A stretch of 64,000 bases of DNA from NCBI RefSeq assembly GCF_964026565.1, contig NZ_OZ032162.1:62001-126000 (forward strand). The letters are read 5' to 3'. Below are positions 27,455 to 36,971 of this stretch, piece after piece. Positions within the stretch are counted from its first letter, which is position 1. Each line of letters begins with the position of its first letter. The translations under genes and the position numbers were made by a program. Source of the stretch: Rickettsia endosymbiont of Ceutorhynchus obstrictus. GTDB taxonomy: Bacteria; Pseudomonadota; Alphaproteobacteria; Rickettsiales; Rickettsiaceae. The notes beneath the pieces were generated by a model that saw only the letters and a program-made list of their open reading frames with translations, did no database searches and was not told the origin of the DNA.

Positions 27455-28093
27455 TTAGTTTTTTGATACTAATTCCCTAATATACATAGTTAATTTAGCA
27501 TAAATAAAATCAGGGGATTTTGCTGGTGAAAGTTTATAAATAGTTTTAGGAGTAAGCACTTCCTCGTTACGTACTCGTACAAAAGTTACGATAGTGTTAA
27601 CCGGCATATAAGAATAAATTTCTCGAAATATTTGTAAAAACGTGTTGAAATCCCGGGCTGCAAATTTTAAATTCACACTATAATTATTTATACTAATTTT
27701 TTCATGTTCGCCTTGAAATTCCTGAATATTATTTCTTAGGAAGATTGTATTGACGGTTACGTCAATGGGTTCAGCTAATTTATATTTATCGGCAAGGCTT
27801 TGTATTTTTGGTATAAGTTCATAATGATTTAAACAGTCGCTTCTCTTAGGAATACTTAAATTGGCATATTTGGTATAAGCCTCTAATATTTCTTCTTTAG
27901 AATTAATTATAGAATATAATTTTAAAGTTTCTTCCGTTAGAGCTTCTTGGGTACTCTGTTTCCTAATAGTAGAGACCTTATACTCTTCCTTAAGGGTTTG
28001 TATTAGGAGAATAATTAGTGAAGTACAAAAAAAATATACGACAAATTGAAAAAAAATATAATTTTTTAAATACATAATATATTTTGTAAACAT
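27455..28093 (-). CDS. Bitopic periplasmic protein, PilO/GspM-like architecture
   Basis: 212 residues: a short cytoplasmic start, one membrane helix at about 12-34, a helical stretch (35-100), then an alpha/beta domain. ISINNYSVNLKFAARDFNTFLQIFREIYSYMPVNTIVTFVRV reads like the ferredoxin-like domain of PilO/GspM, where a short strand leads to a helix of the type FxxFLxxL. This likeness is structural inference, not a recognised family hit. It starts 4 bp after the 526-residue gene, whose layout suggests the partner GspL or PilM-PilN. Confidence 0.65.
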   Translation of the reverse strand: MFTKYIMYLKNYIFFQFVVYFFCTSLIILLIQTLKEEYKVSTIRKQSTQEALTEETLKLYSIINSKEEILEAYTKYANLSIPKRSDCLNHYELIPKIQSLADKYKLAEPIDVTVNTIFLRNNIQEFQGEHEKISINNYSVNLKFAARDFNTFLQIFREIYSYMPVNTIVTFVRVRNEEVLTPKTIYKLSPAKSPDFIYAKLTMYIRELVSKN

Positions 28094-28097
28094 GTTC

Positions 28098-29678
28098 CTA
28101 TCCCTTTCGGCTATATTTAATGAATAACGGTATTACTACCTTGCCGGATGTATTAATTATTTTATCTTCAGATACGGTGATATTGAGTTTAATATTTTCG
28201 TCGGCCATAGTATCTTGGATAAGTTTTATATGATCATTTAATTTGTTTATAGATTCTGTTACGGATAAGTTAGCGGTTGTAAAATTAAGCAGAATTCTAA
28301 CATTTAAATATCTTTTAGACATCAATAATATGTTATCTACGTCAGTCAATTCCCATGTGATTTCTTTTAACTGAAAAGGTGGCCCTAAAGTTGTTATATA
28401 TTTTTCTAATAAATCAAACGGTAATGTTACCGGTGCTTCCAATAATTTTTCTATCACATATAAGTCTGCTAAATTAGTAGTATTTTGAATGTAAGGATAT
28501 TTATATTTTATCTCATCATATTGTTGGGTCGTTGCATAATATTTTTCACTAAAAAAAAGTGATGCTTTATTGTTTTGGAATGTTTTGTATTTAGTAGCCC
28601 CTGCTATAATAAGTAATATAATCATACCGAAACTAAATAATTTAAATATTAAGGAGCCAATAAAATTAAGCTTCTCTATTGATTTTAAATAAGTATTAGT
28701 CGCTCGGAAATTTTTATATTTGATAAATAATTTGCTAATATTAGCGTCTAAGAATTTATTAGCGGTTAAATTTACTTCATTTAATATCCCATCCATGGGG
28801 ATGAAAATTACAGGATGATTTTCAAAATTTGATTGTTGTAATAAAGTTTGTAATTCAGGTTCTACTATAAGAATTATACACGCTTCATTGTTTAAGTTAC
28901 CGATATAATTTTTAAATAATAACAAACAATCATTTATTTCTTGTTCAATAATTCCTTGAATATATGATTCCGATTTATCGGGAGGATATTCAAATGTGCG
29001 CATAGAAATTATATTATCTTGATGTTTTATAATAAATTTAATGCCGCTTGCTTCTAAAATAAATACACAGATCTGAAAATAATCGGCATATTTATTTTGC
29101 TGAGTATTTTTTATTATTTTATCAAGAATAGTTTTAAATTCTAACGCTAAAAAATAAATTCCCTTAAAGGCTAGTGATTTGTTTTCAAATACACATTCAC
29201 CTATGTCGCTCAAAGGCGGCTGATAAGGGCTAGACATAATTAAAGTAGACCAAAACTCGCTCGGTGTTGTAGTCCTCTTATAAACATAATGTGCTATTAT
29301 ATCGTCTTTATTAAAATAGCCGTTAATAAATTGCTCGATAGGGTTAGTTTTTACTATCGATTGCAATATAGGTATTGAATCATGGCGCATTTTGCATTCA
29401 GCGCCGTCAAGTAAGAAAAAAACATCGGAGTTTTTAAATTTATGAAAAAAACTTTTATATAAGTTTAAATCTCTCGAATCCGTAAAGGGAATAAATAAAC
29501 TTTCCGCTAACTTATTTTTTATAAAAGCACTAAGAAAAACACCTTTACTGCCAAATAAAATAACAATATTTTTTTTATACAACCAACGCACTTTTACGTT
29601 AGTTAATAAATTAGTCAAGAATTTTGTAATAAATTGCGTGTTTAATTGCATATTTCGTAGTTTGTTTAAATTAAACAT
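28098..29678 (-). CDS. Bitopic inner-membrane protein, GspL/PilM-PilN-like architecture
   Basis: 526 residues, no recognised family signature. Residues 1-340 look cytoplasmic and alpha/beta; 341-361 (GSLIFKLFSFGMIILLIIAG) is a single membrane helix; 362-526 would be periplasmic, ending with ITWELTDVDNILLMSKRYLNVRILLNFTT and KLNITVSEDKI. GspL of type II secretion, and PilM plus PilN of type IV pili, have this order: actin-like cytoplasmic domain, one helix, ferredoxin-like periplasmic domain. The next gene looks like GspM/PilO. No pilin, ATPase or secretin gene lies nearby. Confidence 0.65.
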   Translation of the reverse strand: MFNLNKLRNMQLNTQFITKFLTNLLTNVKVRWLYKKNIVILFGSKGVFLSAFIKNKLAESLFIPFTDSRDLNLYKSFFHKFKNSDVFFLLDGAECKMRHDSIPILQSIVKTNPIEQFINGYFNKDDIIAHYVYKRTTTPSEFWSTLIMSSPYQPPLSDIGECVFENKSLAFKGIYFLALEFKTILDKIIKNTQQNKYADYFQICVFILEASGIKFIIKHQDNIISMRTFEYPPDKSESYIQGIIEQEINDCLLLFKNYIGNLNNEACIILIVEPELQTLLQQSNFENHPVIFIPMDGILNEVNLTANKFLDANISKLFIKYKNFRATNTYLKSIEKLNFIGSLIFKLFSFGMIILLIIAGATKYKTFQNNKASLFFSEKYYATTQQYDEIKYKYPYIQNTTNLADLYVIEKLLEAPVTLPFDLLEKYITTLGPPFQLKEITWELTDVDNILLMSKRYLNVRILLNFTTANLSVTESINKLNDHIKLIQDTMADENIKLNITVSEDKIINTSGKVVIPLFIKYSRKG

Positions 29679-29746
29679 AATTAATTATATTTTTTACTAT
29701 ACTGCTTATAACCATTTAAGTATAAAGAAATCTTAATATAACTTAA

Positions 29747-29927
29747 ATATCGATGTCATTTCCGTGAAAACGGGGCGTTGTTGCGTGGCTCGAATTTTTG
29801 CAAAGTGTTTCGGTGTCAAGCCACGGTATGACACCGTACTTATAATAACCATAATACGGTAAATTATTAGCCATCCAACAACGCGCCGTTTTCACGGGAA
29901 TGACATCGGATATACTCAAAAGACACA
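29747..29927. repeat. Nested palindromes: one unit inside the loop of another
   Basis: Outer arms gatgtcatttccgtgaaaacg and ...ccgttttcacgggaatgacatcg are interrupted by a unit opening ggcgttgttgcgtggctcg and closing agccatccaacaacgc. Inside that is a further gtgtcaagccacggtatgac fragment. It lies between divergent genes (the GspL-like cluster and alaS). Confidence 0.82.
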
Positions 29928-29944
29928 TTCAATAATATCTTATT

Positions 29945-32599
29945 ATGACTAAATTTACCACCGAAGAAGTTAGAAGTAAATTTATAAGTTACTTTGCTTT
30001 AAATAATCATGTTCATGTACCGGCTAGTTCATTGATTCCTTATAACGATCCGAGTCTTATGTTTGTTAATTCCGGTATGGTGCAGTTTAAAAACGTGTTT
30101 ACCGGACAAGAAAAAAGAGCTTATAAAACAGCCGTGACTAGTCAGAAATCACTTAGAGCCGGCGGCAAACATAACGACCTTGAAAATGTCGGCTATACTG
30201 CAAGGCATCATACATTTTTTGAAATGCTAGGTAACTTTTCTTTCGGCGATTATTTTAAAGAACAAGCCATATATTATGCTTGGAATCTACTAACTAAAGA
30301 ATTTGAATTGCCTAAAGAAAAATTATATGTAACGGTTTTCCATACCGACGACGAGGCGGCTTTATATTGGCAGAAAATAGCTAATCTAAGCGATGATCGA
30401 ATCATTAGGATTAAAACAAACGATAATTTTTGGTCAATGGGTGATCTAGGTCCGTGCGGTCCGTGTTCGGAGATTTTTTATGATCACGGTGAACACGTAA
30501 AAGGCGGCTTGCCCGGCACTAAAGATGAAGACGGAGATCGTTTTATCGAAATCTGGAATATGGTATTTATGCAATATGAGCAGATAGATAAAGATACTAG
30601 AGTTCCGCTACCGCAACAATCGATCGATACCGGCATGGGGCTTGAACGCGTCACCGCCGTAATGCAAAATGTAAATAATAATTACGATATAGATTTATTT
30701 AAAGAAATAATAAACTTCACCGAAAACATAGTAAAAGTTAAGGTCGAAGGTGAAGCTAAGTTTTCGTACCGAGTAATTGCCGATCACTTGCGAGCAGCAG
30801 CTTTTTTAATTGCCGACGGAATAATGCCTTCAAACGAAGGAAGGGGCTACGTTTTGCGGCGCATTATGCGCAGATCTATGAGGCATGCGCATATACTCGG
30901 TAGCAAAGAGCCGTTAATATATAAGTTATTACCGAAATTAGTGGACCTAATGGGTGATGCTTATCCTGAGCTAAAAAGGGCAGAAGATTTTACCGGCGGT
31001 ATTTTAAAACAAGAGGAAATTAGATTTAAAGCTACTTTAGAACGCGGTTTAAAATTACTTGACGAAGAAACAAAAACATTTGTCGGCGGTAGTAAATTAT
31101 CGGGAGAAGTAGCATTTAAATTATATGATACTTACGGCTTCCCGCTTGATTTAACGGAAGATATCTTAAAAAATAGGCAAATTTCGGTTGATCATGCAGG
31201 CTTTGACCAAAATATGCAACAGCAAAAAGCGCGCGCGCGGCAATCATGGCTGGGTTCCGGTGAATCTAAAACCGAACAGCTTTGGTTTGAGATAAAAGCG
31301 GAATTCGGTAGTACCGAATTCCTTGGTTACACACTTAATGAGGCTGAGGGCATCGTAATTGCTTTAATAAAAAATAACTCGTTAGTAGATGATATTAAGG
31401 AAGTAGGTGAGCGATTTTTATTAGTTAGCAATCAAACACCTTTTTACGGCGAGTCCGGCGGTCAAATAGGCGACATAGGATTTATTACTTCACAAAACAG
31501 TAAGATTCAAGTAATTAATACTTTAAAATATTTGGGTTCTATTATCGTCCATGAATGTCTTTTAAAGGAAGGCATAATCAAAAAAGGAGATACTGCTAGT
31601 TTTAGTATTGATATTAAATATCGGCAAAACTTAAAAATTCATCATTCCGCTACCCATATATTACATGCGGTATTACATGAAATACTGGGCAAACACGTAA
31701 CGCAAAAAGGTTCATTAGTCGCACCCGATCATTTACGTTTTGATATTAGTCATTCAAAAGCTATTAGCGGCGAAGAGATTAATTTAATTGAAGATAAAGT
31801 AAATCAAATTATTAGGGATAACCATAAAGTAAATACTGCTTTAATGTCTACCGATGAGGCAATTAAACTAGGCGCGATGGCTTTATTCGGCGAAAAATAT
31901 GATCAAGAAGTACGAGTAGTGTCAATGAAGGATGATTACTCGCTAGAGTTATGCGGCGGTACGCATGTCAAGCAAACCGGCGATATAGGTTGTTTTAAAA
32001 TTGTTAGTGAAAGCGCTATAGCGGCAGGAGTCCGAAGAATAGAAGCAGTTTGCGGAGAGTTTGTCTTAAAATTAATGAGGGACAACGATTTTATACTAAA
32101 GTCAGTGGAAAATATTTTGCGAACTAATAAAGATGAACTGGTTAATAAAATAAATAACGTTCTTAATCGCAGTAAAGAATTAGAAAAAGAATTATCGAAA
32201 ATGCAAGTTGCGGCCCTTGATTTAAGTATAGAGCAAATTGTCAAGGAAGCTACGGAGATATCGGGTATAAAGCTAATCTATAAAATTGTTGAAAATTTAG
32301 ATAATAAAATATTACGTCAAGCCGCCGAACAATTGGCAAGCAAAATAGAAGATTTGGTAGTTATATATATTGCAAATTGTAACACAAAATTATCTATTAC
32401 CGTTGCAGTCAGTAAAAATATCAGCAATAAGCTTAATGCCGGTAATATAGCAAAAGAACTTTCCTTATTTTTAGGCGGTAACGGCGGTGGCGGGCAACCC
32501 ACCGTTGCCCAAGCCGGCGGCAGCGAGATAAGCAAGTTACCTAGTGCGGTAGAGAAAATAAAGAATTTAATTAAAGAGTTAATTAGCAAGTTTTATTAA
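29945..32599 (+). CDS. alaS: Alanyl-tRNA synthetase
   Basis: Class II synthetase charging tRNA-Ala, with editing of mischarged Ser/Gly. 884 residues, a normal length. Seen in order: the aminoacylation core (SLIPYNDPSLMFVNSGMVQFK, RHHTFFEMLGNFSFGDYF, GMGLERVTAV), the editing domain zinc site HHSATHILHAVL and CGGTHVKQTGDIG, and the C-terminal C-Ala domain with the glycine-rich FLGGNGGGGQPTVAQAGG. ATG 29945 follows the repeat cluster by 17 bases. Confidence 0.98.
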   Translation: MTKFTTEEVRSKFISYFALNNHVHVPASSLIPYNDPSLMFVNSGMVQFKNVFTGQEKRAYKTAVTSQKSLRAGGKHNDLENVGYTARHHTFFEMLGNFSFGDYFKEQAIYYAWNLLTKEFELPKEKLYVTVFHTDDEAALYWQKIANLSDDRIIRIKTNDNFWSMGDLGPCGPCSEIFYDHGEHVKGGLPGTKDEDGDRFIEIWNMVFMQYEQIDKDTRVPLPQQSIDTGMGLERVTAVMQNVNNNYDIDLFKEIINFTENIVKVKVEGEAKFSYRVIADHLRAAAFLIADGIMPSNEGRGYVLRRIMRRSMRHAHILGSKEPLIYKLLPKLVDLMGDAYPELKRAEDFTGGILKQEEIRFKATLERGLKLLDEETKTFVGGSKLSGEVAFKLYDTYGFPLDLTEDILKNRQISVDHAGFDQNMQQQKARARQSWLGSGESKTEQLWFEIKAEFGSTEFLGYTLNEAEGIVIALIKNNSLVDDIKEVGERFLLVSNQTPFYGESGGQIGDIGFITSQNSKIQVINTLKYLGSIIVHECLLKEGIIKKGDTASFSIDIKYRQNLKIHHSATHILHAVLHEILGKHVTQKGSLVAPDHLRFDISHSKAISGEEINLIEDKVNQIIRDNHKVNTALMSTDEAIKLGAMALFGEKYDQEVRVVSMKDDYSLELCGGTHVKQTGDIGCFKIVSESAIAAGVRRIEAVCGEFVLKLMRDNDFILKSVENILRTNKDELVNKINNVLNRSKELEKELSKMQVAALDLSIEQIVKEATEISGIKLIYKIVENLDNKILRQAAEQLASKIEDLVVIYIANCNTKLSITVAVSKNISNKLNAGNIAKELSLFLGGNGGGGQPTVAQAGGSEISKLPSAVEKIKNLIKELISKFY

Positions 32600-32720
32600 A
32601 ATGATATTTTTACCACATTAAAGCGGCACTAACGACATATAGTTATATTTTAGTCTTTTAACTGGTAAAATAATAATATATACTAACTTACATAGCTTAG
32701 CCGGGTTGTACTTATCAATT

Positions 32721-32748
32721 TTGAGATAACCGACTAAATAATTAATAC
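32721..32748 (+). promoter_or_regulatory. Candidate promoter of pal
   Basis: TTGAGA at 32721-32726, a 16-bp spacer, and TAATAC at 32743-32748. A clear ribosome-binding site (AAGGAG, 32772-32777) precedes ATG 32785. The rest of the alaS-pal gap is free of the palindromic repeats. Confidence 0.45.
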
Positions 32749-32784
32749 ACAATAATAATATTTAAAACTTAAAGGAGCTTAATT

Positions 32785-33255
32785 ATGACAACAAAAAAAA
32801 TTACACTAGCTTTTCTTGCTTTATTTCTTCTTGCAGGCTGTAATACTTCAAAAAGAACTGCACAAACTGACGGTATGATGAATCAAGGCGAAGAAACTTC
32901 TTTAATGAAAGATTTTGAAAAAAGTGCCGGTAATGCAGTATGGTTTGCTTACGATAGTTCCGCTTTATCCGAAAAAAGTAAAGAAGAACTAGAAAAACAA
33001 GCTTGCTGGTTATCTAGACATCCTCATGTAAAAGCTACAGTTGAAGGACATTGCGATGAAAGAGGTACTAGAGAATACAATCTAGGTCTTGGCGAAAGAA
33101 GAGCAGCCGCTGCACAAAAATTCTTAACACAGAAAGGTGTTGGGCAGGACAGAATAAGCATCATATCTTACGGTAAAGATAGACCGGCTATGATAGGAAA
33201 TAATGAAGAAGCTTATGCTTATAATCGTAGAGCTGTAACTGTTGTACATCAATAA
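32785..33255 (+). CDS. pal: Peptidoglycan-associated lipoprotein Pal
   Basis: Outer-membrane lipoprotein that ties the outer membrane to peptidoglycan and works with TolB. Signal peptide with lipobox LLAGC; the lipidated residue is C19. Residues 50-156 are an OmpA-like peptidoglycan-binding domain: VWFAYDSSALSEKSKEEL, VEGHCDERGTREYNLGLGERRA and YGKDRPA. 156 residues is typical. It has its own promoter and terminator, unlike the tol-pal operons of other proteobacteria; tol genes are absent from the window. Confidence 0.96.
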   Translation: MTTKKITLAFLALFLLAGCNTSKRTAQTDGMMNQGEETSLMKDFEKSAGNAVWFAYDSSALSEKSKEELEKQACWLSRHPHVKATVEGHCDERGTREYNLGLGERRAAAAQKFLTQKGVGQDRISIISYGKDRPAMIGNNEEAYAYNRRAVTVVHQ

Positions 33256-33289
33256 AAGTTACAACATCTAATTTATCTTTTTAAAGAAG

Positions 33290-33316
33290 GTCGGGCTTAA
33301 AAACCCGACTTTTTTT
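33290..33316 (+). terminator. Rho-independent terminator of pal
   Basis: Perfect 6-bp stem GTCGGG / CCCGAC around an 8-base loop (33290-33309), followed by seven T (33310-33316). It lies 35 bases after the pal stop codon. Confidence 0.9.
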
Positions 33317-33372
33317 ATAACGAAAATGGTTAAAATATCGCTTAAAGTGCCTTGCAGTTTAATAATTTTCCT

Positions 33373-33713
33373 TCCATGTCTACAGCGTCATCTCGATCGC
33401 TTGATGGCGTTGTTGCATGGCTCAAAAAAAGTGCTGTACAGCGTCATTCAGAAAGCTTGATACAAGCGAATTTTTCTGGATTCGCCTGTGCTCACGTATT
33501 ATTAACGGCTAGCGCAGGCTCACCTTTAAATTCACATTGTCTAAATCTTTCTGAATTTAGCTGTATGTCATTCCTAGCTAAAGGCGGGAATCCAGAAAAA
33601 ACACTTAAAATAAGCAAAATTATATAAAAATTTACTATATAACTCGCTTAAATATTCTCTAGATTCCCGCCTTTAGCTAGAATGACATCAAAAATTCGAT
33701 CCATGCAACAACG
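33373..33713. repeat. Nested repeats between pal and map
   Basis: Opens cagcgtcatctcgatcgctt and ggcgttgttgcatggctca. It then holds the family with cttgatacaagcgaattttt, tggattcgcctgtgctcacg and ctgaatttagctg, and a gtcattcctagct...agctagaatgacat palindrome with an AT-rich centre. It closes tcgatccatgcaacaacgcc. Open frames inside are repeat-derived. Confidence 0.8.
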
Positions 33714-33793
33714 CCTGATAACTTAGAATTTACACCGGTATGGAAAGCTGTTATGCTGTAGTCAATTCTTTAAAAAACAATTGATAGTTATTT

Positions 33794-34579
33794 ATGAGTA
33801 TAAAAATTCATTCAACCGAAGATTTCCACAAGATGCGAGCAGCGGGGAAGTTGGCAGCTGAAACTTTAGATTTTATTACCGATTATGTAAATCCCGGAGT
33901 TACTACAAACTCCTTGAATAATCTTTGTCATGATTTTATTATTGCGAGTAATGCTATTCCGGCGCCTTTAAATTATAAAGGGTTTCCAAAATCGATTTGC
34001 ACGTCGATAAATCATATAGTGTGCCACGGTATTCCAAACGATAAACCGCTAAGGAACGGTGATATAATTAACATTGATGTAACCGTAATCGTTGACGGAT
34101 GGTATGGCGATACTAGTCGTATGTATTATGTCGGTGAAGTGGCGATTAAACCGAAGCGGCTTATCCAGGTTGCCTATGATGCCATGATGAAAGGGATTGA
34201 AATAGTTAAGCCCGGTGTGCGCTTCGGTGATATAGGGCATGCTATCCAAACTTACGCCGAGAAGCATAATTATTCGGTGGTAAGAGATTATACGGGACAC
34301 GGTATCGGTCAAGTTTTTCATGCTGAACCGTCTGTATTAAATTACGGAACTAAAGGCACGGGGGCAGTACTTAAAGAAGGTATGTTTTTTACTATTGAGC
34401 CGATGGTTAATGCCGGTCATTATGCTACGCATTTAAGCAAGCTTGACGGCTGGACGGTTACCACTCGCGATAAATCTTTATCGGCGCAATTTGAACATAG
34501 TATGGGAGTTACTAAAGACGGTTTTGAAATATTTACCCTATCACCTAAAAACCTCCGCCACCCTCCTTATGTTAGGTGA
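33794..34579 (+). CDS. map: Methionine aminopeptidase
   Basis: Removes the initiator methionine from new proteins; type I, two metal ions. The ligands are visible: D in IINIDVTVIVDGWYGD (two aspartates), H in DYTGHGIGQVFH, E in FFTIEPMVN, and E in SAQFEHSMGVT. 261 residues is standard for bacterial type I enzymes. The last residues (SPKNLRHPPYVR) are slightly longer than usual. It stands alone between repeats. Confidence 0.96.
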   Translation: MSIKIHSTEDFHKMRAAGKLAAETLDFITDYVNPGVTTNSLNNLCHDFIIASNAIPAPLNYKGFPKSICTSINHIVCHGIPNDKPLRNGDIINIDVTVIVDGWYGDTSRMYYVGEVAIKPKRLIQVAYDAMMKGIEIVKPGVRFGDIGHAIQTYAEKHNYSVVRDYTGHGIGQVFHAEPSVLNYGTKGTGAVLKEGMFFTIEPMVNAGHYATHLSKLDGWTVTTRDKSLSAQFEHSMGVTKDGFEIFTLSPKNLRHPPYVR

Positions 34580-34616
34580 AATATGAAAAGTGATAAAAAA
34601 ATCGTCTGAGCTAAGG

Positions 34617-35146
34617 AGGCGTTGTTGCATGGATAATTAAAGCACGGTCGATGTCATTCCCGTGCAGGCGGGAATCCAGAAAAAATACTATATAAGTCAT
34701 CCTGAATTTATTTCAGGATCTTCTATAGATGCTGAAACAAGTTCAGCATGACAAGAAAAAGACTGGGTTCCCGCCTGCGCGGGAATGACATCGAAAATTC
34801 GAGCCACGCAACAACGACGGCTTGACCACGGCATCCAGTCTTTTTATTAAGGTTTTTCTGGATACCGTGGTCAAGCCCACTACTGTACGAACGTTTAAAT
34901 AAAGAGGTAAAAATTCTGTCATTCCGTGGCTACGACCACTTCAGTCCAGCTTATAATATCATAAAAAGATTCTAAAATAAGTCTAATATGGCTTTATTTT
35001 CCTGGATGCCGTGATCAAGTCACGGCATGACACAGCCTTTTTTCAACGTTCGTACAGTAGTGGGTCAAGCCATGGCATGACAAGTTTTAAGCGATTTTAA
35101 CCATCCATGCGGGCATTGCCTCCTCGCAATGACAGTTGGATGTTCA
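34617..35146. repeat. Long repeat cluster between map and radC, with MITE-like copy 4
   Basis: Order: a ggcgttgttgcatgg-type unit containing gtcattcccgtgcagg, the catcctgaattt/gttcagcatgac module and the closing ccacgcaacaacg (to about 34815). Next comes a cggcttgaccacggcatccag...ctggataccgtggtcaagcc palindrome holding the element at 34878-35062. A ctcgcaatgac fragment follows. 602 bp without a gene. Confidence 0.8.
34878..35062 (-). mobile_element. MITE-like element, copy 4 of 6 (variant stem)
   Basis: Perfect 18-bp terminal inverted repeats; flanked by GGTCAAGCC on both sides (34869-34877 and 35063-35071). Internally ccacttcagtccagc replaces the ccacggaatccagc of copies 1, 2, 3 and 6, which breaks an internal stem. 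Copy 5 has the same change. Confidence 0.78.
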
Positions 35147-35181
35147 AGCAACAAAAATCTATACTTAATTAAAAATGCTAT

Positions 35182-35970
35182 ATGAAAAGTAACTTATATT
35201 TAAATAATTTTAATGTTTGGGATTTAACATACGAAAATGATATTGAAGGAGTTAATAGCCTTAACGAAGCGGAGGGGTGTCAAGGTGATTATATAGGACC
35301 TCATTATATAGGGCATCGAAAGCGGGTAAAACAACGTCTTATTAATGCCGGCGGAGCATCGGGGTTTTCTGATTATGAGTTACTAGAACTGATATTATTT
35401 TCTGCTATCCCTCGCAAAGACGTAAAACCTTTAGCAAAAAAATTGTTGGAAAAATTTAAAAATCTTACTAATTTAATTAGTCTTGATAAAGATAAATTAC
35501 TCAGTATAAGCGGTACAAATGAAAATTTATACGTTAATTTTGCGGTAATGCGTGAGTTAATAAATAGGATATTAAAACAGAGAATAACGAATAAAAATAT
35601 TATCGGGTCATGGGGAGCTTTAGTTGATTATTTGAAAGTTACAATGAGTAGTATACCGCTAGAGCAGTTCCGCGTATTATTCTTGAATAAAAAAAATATT
35701 TTAATTGCCGATGAAGTTTTAAGCCAAGGTACCATTGACCAGGCAGCAATATATCCGCGGGAAATAATAAAACGAGCGTTATTTAACGAAGCGAGCGCGA
35801 TTATATTAGTTCATAATCATCCAAGCGGTAGCCCGCAGCCTTCAAAGGCCGATATTGATACGACCCGTAAAATAGTAGAAACTTGCCATACCGTAAATAT
35901 ATCGGTACACGATCACGTTATTATAGCTAATAATGATTATTTTAGCTTCAAATCTAATATGTTATTATGA
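35182..35970 (+). CDS. radC: RadC (JAB/MPN+ domain) protein
   Basis: RadC family, role unproven although often called a DNA repair protein. N-terminal helix-hairpin-helix-like part (GFSDYELLELILFSAIPRKDVKPLAKKLL), C-terminal JAB metalloprotease-like domain with HNHPSGSPQPSKAD as metal site. The first 45 residues before HYIGHRKRVKQRL are an extension not usual in the family. Its stop overlaps the next ATG by 4 bp, so it leads a three-gene operon. Confidence 0.92.
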   Translation: MKSNLYLNNFNVWDLTYENDIEGVNSLNEAEGCQGDYIGPHYIGHRKRVKQRLINAGGASGFSDYELLELILFSAIPRKDVKPLAKKLLEKFKNLTNLISLDKDKLLSISGTNENLYVNFAVMRELINRILKQRITNKNIIGSWGALVDYLKVTMSSIPLEQFRVLFLNKKNILIADEVLSQGTIDQAAIYPREIIKRALFNEASAIILVHNHPSGSPQPSKADIDTTRKIVETCHTVNISVHDHVIIANNDYFSFKSNMLL

Positions 35971-36971
35971 CTTATATAAATAGCTATATGTTATTATTTA
36001 TTTGTTCGATGGTAGCGACGAGTTTACTGACTAGGTTATTGATTCGCTATCTTTCTTCTTTGGGAGTGGTGGACGTGCCAAGCAACCGCCGCTCACACGA
36101 TAAAGTAACGCCGCGCGGGGGAGGGCTTGCTATCGTAATTGTCGTAACTATAGCTTTTAGTCTGTTTGAATATTTAACTACCGATGCGCTTATTACTTCA
36201 ATAAAACTTATCCCACTGTTATTTGTTATTGCGGCAGTGTCATTTTGGGATGATTTAAAACCGATATCCGCCTTTATTCGGTTAATAGTTCATTTAATTT
36301 GCTCTGCTTTTGCTGTTTTCTTTTTTTTATTGCCGGTAGTGTCGCTTGATTACGACCTATCTTTATATATAATTTTTACCTTAGCGGTTATTGCTTTAAG
36401 CGGTTTCACAAATATTTATAATTTTATGGACGGCATAGACGGTATTAGTTGCATGCAGTCAATTCATCTATCAATTACGATGTTACTGTTATGCTATTTA
36501 CAATCTTATGCAATCGCAAATCTATATTTTATAGTTACTTTAAGCACTATTATACTCGGCTGCTGTTCCGGTTTTTTGATATTTAATTGGCATCCGGCTA
36601 AGGTGTTTTTAGGGGATATCGGCAGTATTAGTCTTGGCTTTTTAACAGGTCTTTGTTTGCTTTTACTTAGCTCTTCCGGCATCCATTTGTTTATCGCTTG
36701 TTTTATTGCGGTATTATATTATATTGCCGACGGAGGTCTCACTATCTTAATTAGGCTTATTAATAAAGAAAAAATTTGGCAACCTCATTTAAAACATTTT
36801 TTTCAAAAAGCGGTACAAAACGGTAAAACCCATAAGCAAGTAGTAAGCAGCGTTGCTATTTGTAATATATTCTTAATGATATTGTCCGTGACTTCTTTAT
36901 ATTACCCTATTATATCTATTATGCTTGCTTTGGCGGTAATGTTACTAACTTTAGTTAAGTTGTTAAAATGA
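35967..36971 (+). CDS. Glycosyltransferase family 4 protein (WecA/MraY-like sugar-phosphate transferase)
   Basis: Polytopic enzyme moving a sugar-1-phosphate from UDP-sugar to undecaprenyl phosphate, starting a surface polysaccharide. About ten hydrophobic segments. Family motifs: VPSNRRSHDKVTPRGGGLA, FWDDLKP (acidic Mg site), NIYNFMDGIDGI, and NWHPAKVFLGDIGSISLGF. These point to WecA (rfe) rather than MraY. The sugar is probably GlcNAc, QuiNAc or similar and cannot be read from sequence. Overlaps radC and the DUF721 gene by 4 bp each. Confidence 0.88.
   Translation: MTYINSYMLLFICSMVATSLLTRLLIRYLSSLGVVDVPSNRRSHDKVTPRGGGLAIVIVVTIAFSLFEYLTTDALITSIKLIPLLFVIAAVSFWDDLKPISAFIRLIVHLICSAFAVFFFLLPVVSLDYDLSLYIIFTLAVIALSGFTNIYNFMDGIDGISCMQSIHLSITMLLLCYLQSYAIANLYFIVTLSTIILGCCSGFLIFNWHPAKVFLGDIGSISLGFLTGLCLLLLSSSGIHLFIACFIAVLYYIADGGLTILIRLINKEKIWQPHLKHFFQKAVQNGKTHKQVVSSVAICNIFLMILSVTSLYYPIISIMLALAVMLLTLVKLLK

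Noticed and set aside
33352..33627. 91-codon open frame after pal
   Set aside because: It runs through several repeat modules (including tggattcgcctgtgctcacg) and matches no protein pattern; repeats in this window are often open by chance.
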